Source: Pseudomonas moorei (GTDB lineage Bacteria > Pseudomonadota > Gammaproteobacteria > Pseudomonadales > Pseudomonadaceae). From it: 64,000 nt of DNA. Position numbers and translations under genes: made by a program. Positions 63,423-64,000 of this stretch are shown in pieces. Position 1 is the first letter of the stretch. Every line of letters begins with the position of its first letter. The stretch spans positions 62,001 through 126,000 of the forward strand of contig NZ_VZPP01000006.1 of the NCBI RefSeq assembly GCF_008801475.1, given 5' to 3'. The notes beneath the pieces were generated by a model. That model did not search any database. It saw only the letters and a program-made list of their open reading frames with translations, and was not told the DNA's origin.

Positions 63423-64000
63423 TCACAGTGGGGCATCCGCCGACAAGCCCTGCAGACGCCGGTACTGGCGCAGCACGCTGGGCACATAACGCTGGGTTTC
63501 GGCAAACGGCGGGATCACGCCGCCCCGGCTGAGCACGGCTTGCGGCCCGGCGTTGTAAGCGGCCACGGCGAGGGCGATGTCGTTGTCGAACAGGGTCATC
63601 AACCGCTTGAGATAACGGGCACCGCCCTGGATGTTGGCCTTGGGGTCGTAGACGTCGGTCACGCCCATCTCGCGGGCCGTGTCTGGCATCAACTGCATCA
63701 GGCCACCGGCCCCCTTGGCTGACACCGCACTGGGGTTGTAGGCCGACTCGGTCTTGATCACCGCGTGCAAGAGCGCGGCCGGTAATTCATTGGCCGTGGC
63801 CGCCGCCGACACCAGCTCGGCGTAGGGTTGCGCGGCGATCATCTGCGGCTGTTGATCGAGGCTGACTACCGCCACGGCAGGCTCGTGGATGACCCGTTCA
63901 TAGTGCCGGCCGGGGCGATGGACATTGGACAGGACGAAGTTGCCCTTGGCATCCGTGGACACGAACACATCGGCTTGAGCGACGCCCGCCAGCAGCAGGC
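63423..64000 (-). CDS. Lytic transglycosylase, SLT domain (5' end outside window)
   Basis: At least 192 residues; the reading frame continues past the right edge, where LLLAGVAQA-DV is the end of a signal peptide, so only the first residues are missing. A short N-terminal beta part (FVSTDAKGNFVLSNV) precedes the SLT domain: catalytic Glu in HAVIKTESAYNPSAVS, GAGGLMQLMPDTAREMGV, NIQGGARYLKRLM and ALAVAAYNAGP, the full family pattern. It cleaves peptidoglycan non-hydrolytically. It lies upstream of mnxG on the same strand, and might open the wall locally for the secretion machine; whether it belongs to the island is inferred from position. Confidence 0.88.
   Translation of the reverse strand, partial: LLLAGVAQADVFVSTDAKGNFVLSNVHRPGRHYERVIHEPAVAVVSLDQQPQMIAAQPYAELVSAAATANELPAALLHAVIKTESAYNPSAVSAKGAGGLMQLMPDTAREMGVTDVYDPKANIQGGARYLKRLMTLFDNDIALAVAAYNAGPQAVLSRGGVIPPFAETQRYVPSVLRQYRRLQGLSADAPL

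Noticed and set aside
57280..63489. A 2069-codon open frame on the plus strand opposite mnxG
   Set aside because: It is an antisense shadow produced by high-GC codon bias; its translation is low-complexity (His/Arg/Gly/Val-rich) with no domain, while the minus strand reads as a multicopper oxidase with ordered copper motifs.

Overview
The window is a high-GC Gammaproteobacterial chromosome segment, almost certainly from the Pseudomonas fluorescens/putida complex. The support is REP/REPIN palindromes built on GCGAGCAAGCTCGC-type cores, a DUF6124-like small gene, an orphan Rhs protein, an AruF/AruG pair, a PA4872-type oxaloacetate decarboxylase and Mn-oxidation genes of the P. putida GB-1 type. 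Names rest on reading translations by eye; no database search was run.

Left part (1-24,060) is ordinary metabolism and housekeeping: a cationic amino-acid binding protein (cut by the window edge), a class I glutamine amidotransferase, a rhodanese divergent from a GlxA-type AraC regulator, cobF coupled to a histidine-phosphatase-like gene, an aruF-aruG pair, an oxaloacetate decarboxylase, a MASE2-GGDEF diguanylate cyclase, a Baeyer-Villiger-type monooxygenase with an alpha/beta hydrolase, hglS (D-lysine catabolism), a DJ-1/PfpI protein, an ABC exporter with an AttH-like lipoprotein, a YdjC/ChbG deacetylase, a toxin-antitoxin pair and a methyltransferase.

From 24,090 to the right edge nearly everything appears to belong to one manganese-oxidation/biofilm-matrix island, interrupted at 38.7-41.6 kb by an orphan Rhs gene, a DUF6124 gene and repeats. 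It holds a sigma-54 response regulator and two paralogous sensor kinases (mnxR, mnxS1, mnxS2 type), two multicopper oxidases (McoA type, 935 aa; MnxG type, 1937 aa), three SCO copper-delivery proteins (one fused to cytochrome c), a cytochrome c fused to a periplasmic binding protein, a parvulin isomerase and a beta-propeller protein. It also holds curli structural genes (csgB and a very long csgA) behind two related secreted proteins, and a type II secretion/type IV pilus-like assembly operon whose last three genes are csgE, csgF and csgG.

The main new observation is regulatory. Four transcription units of the island (mcoA; the secreted-protein/csgBA operon; the receiver/gsp/csgEFG operon; mnxG) each have a sequence fitting a sigma-54 -24/-12 promoter, and about 80-130 bp upstream of each lies a palindromic motif CCCC-N6-GGGGAAA. 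This is a candidate MnxR enhancer site and would bind Mn oxidases, amyloid fibre and secretion machine into one regulon. A second observation is a ~480 bp dispersed repeat present twice (8.4 and 41.0 kb) whose central hairpin shows compensatory base-pair changes between copies.
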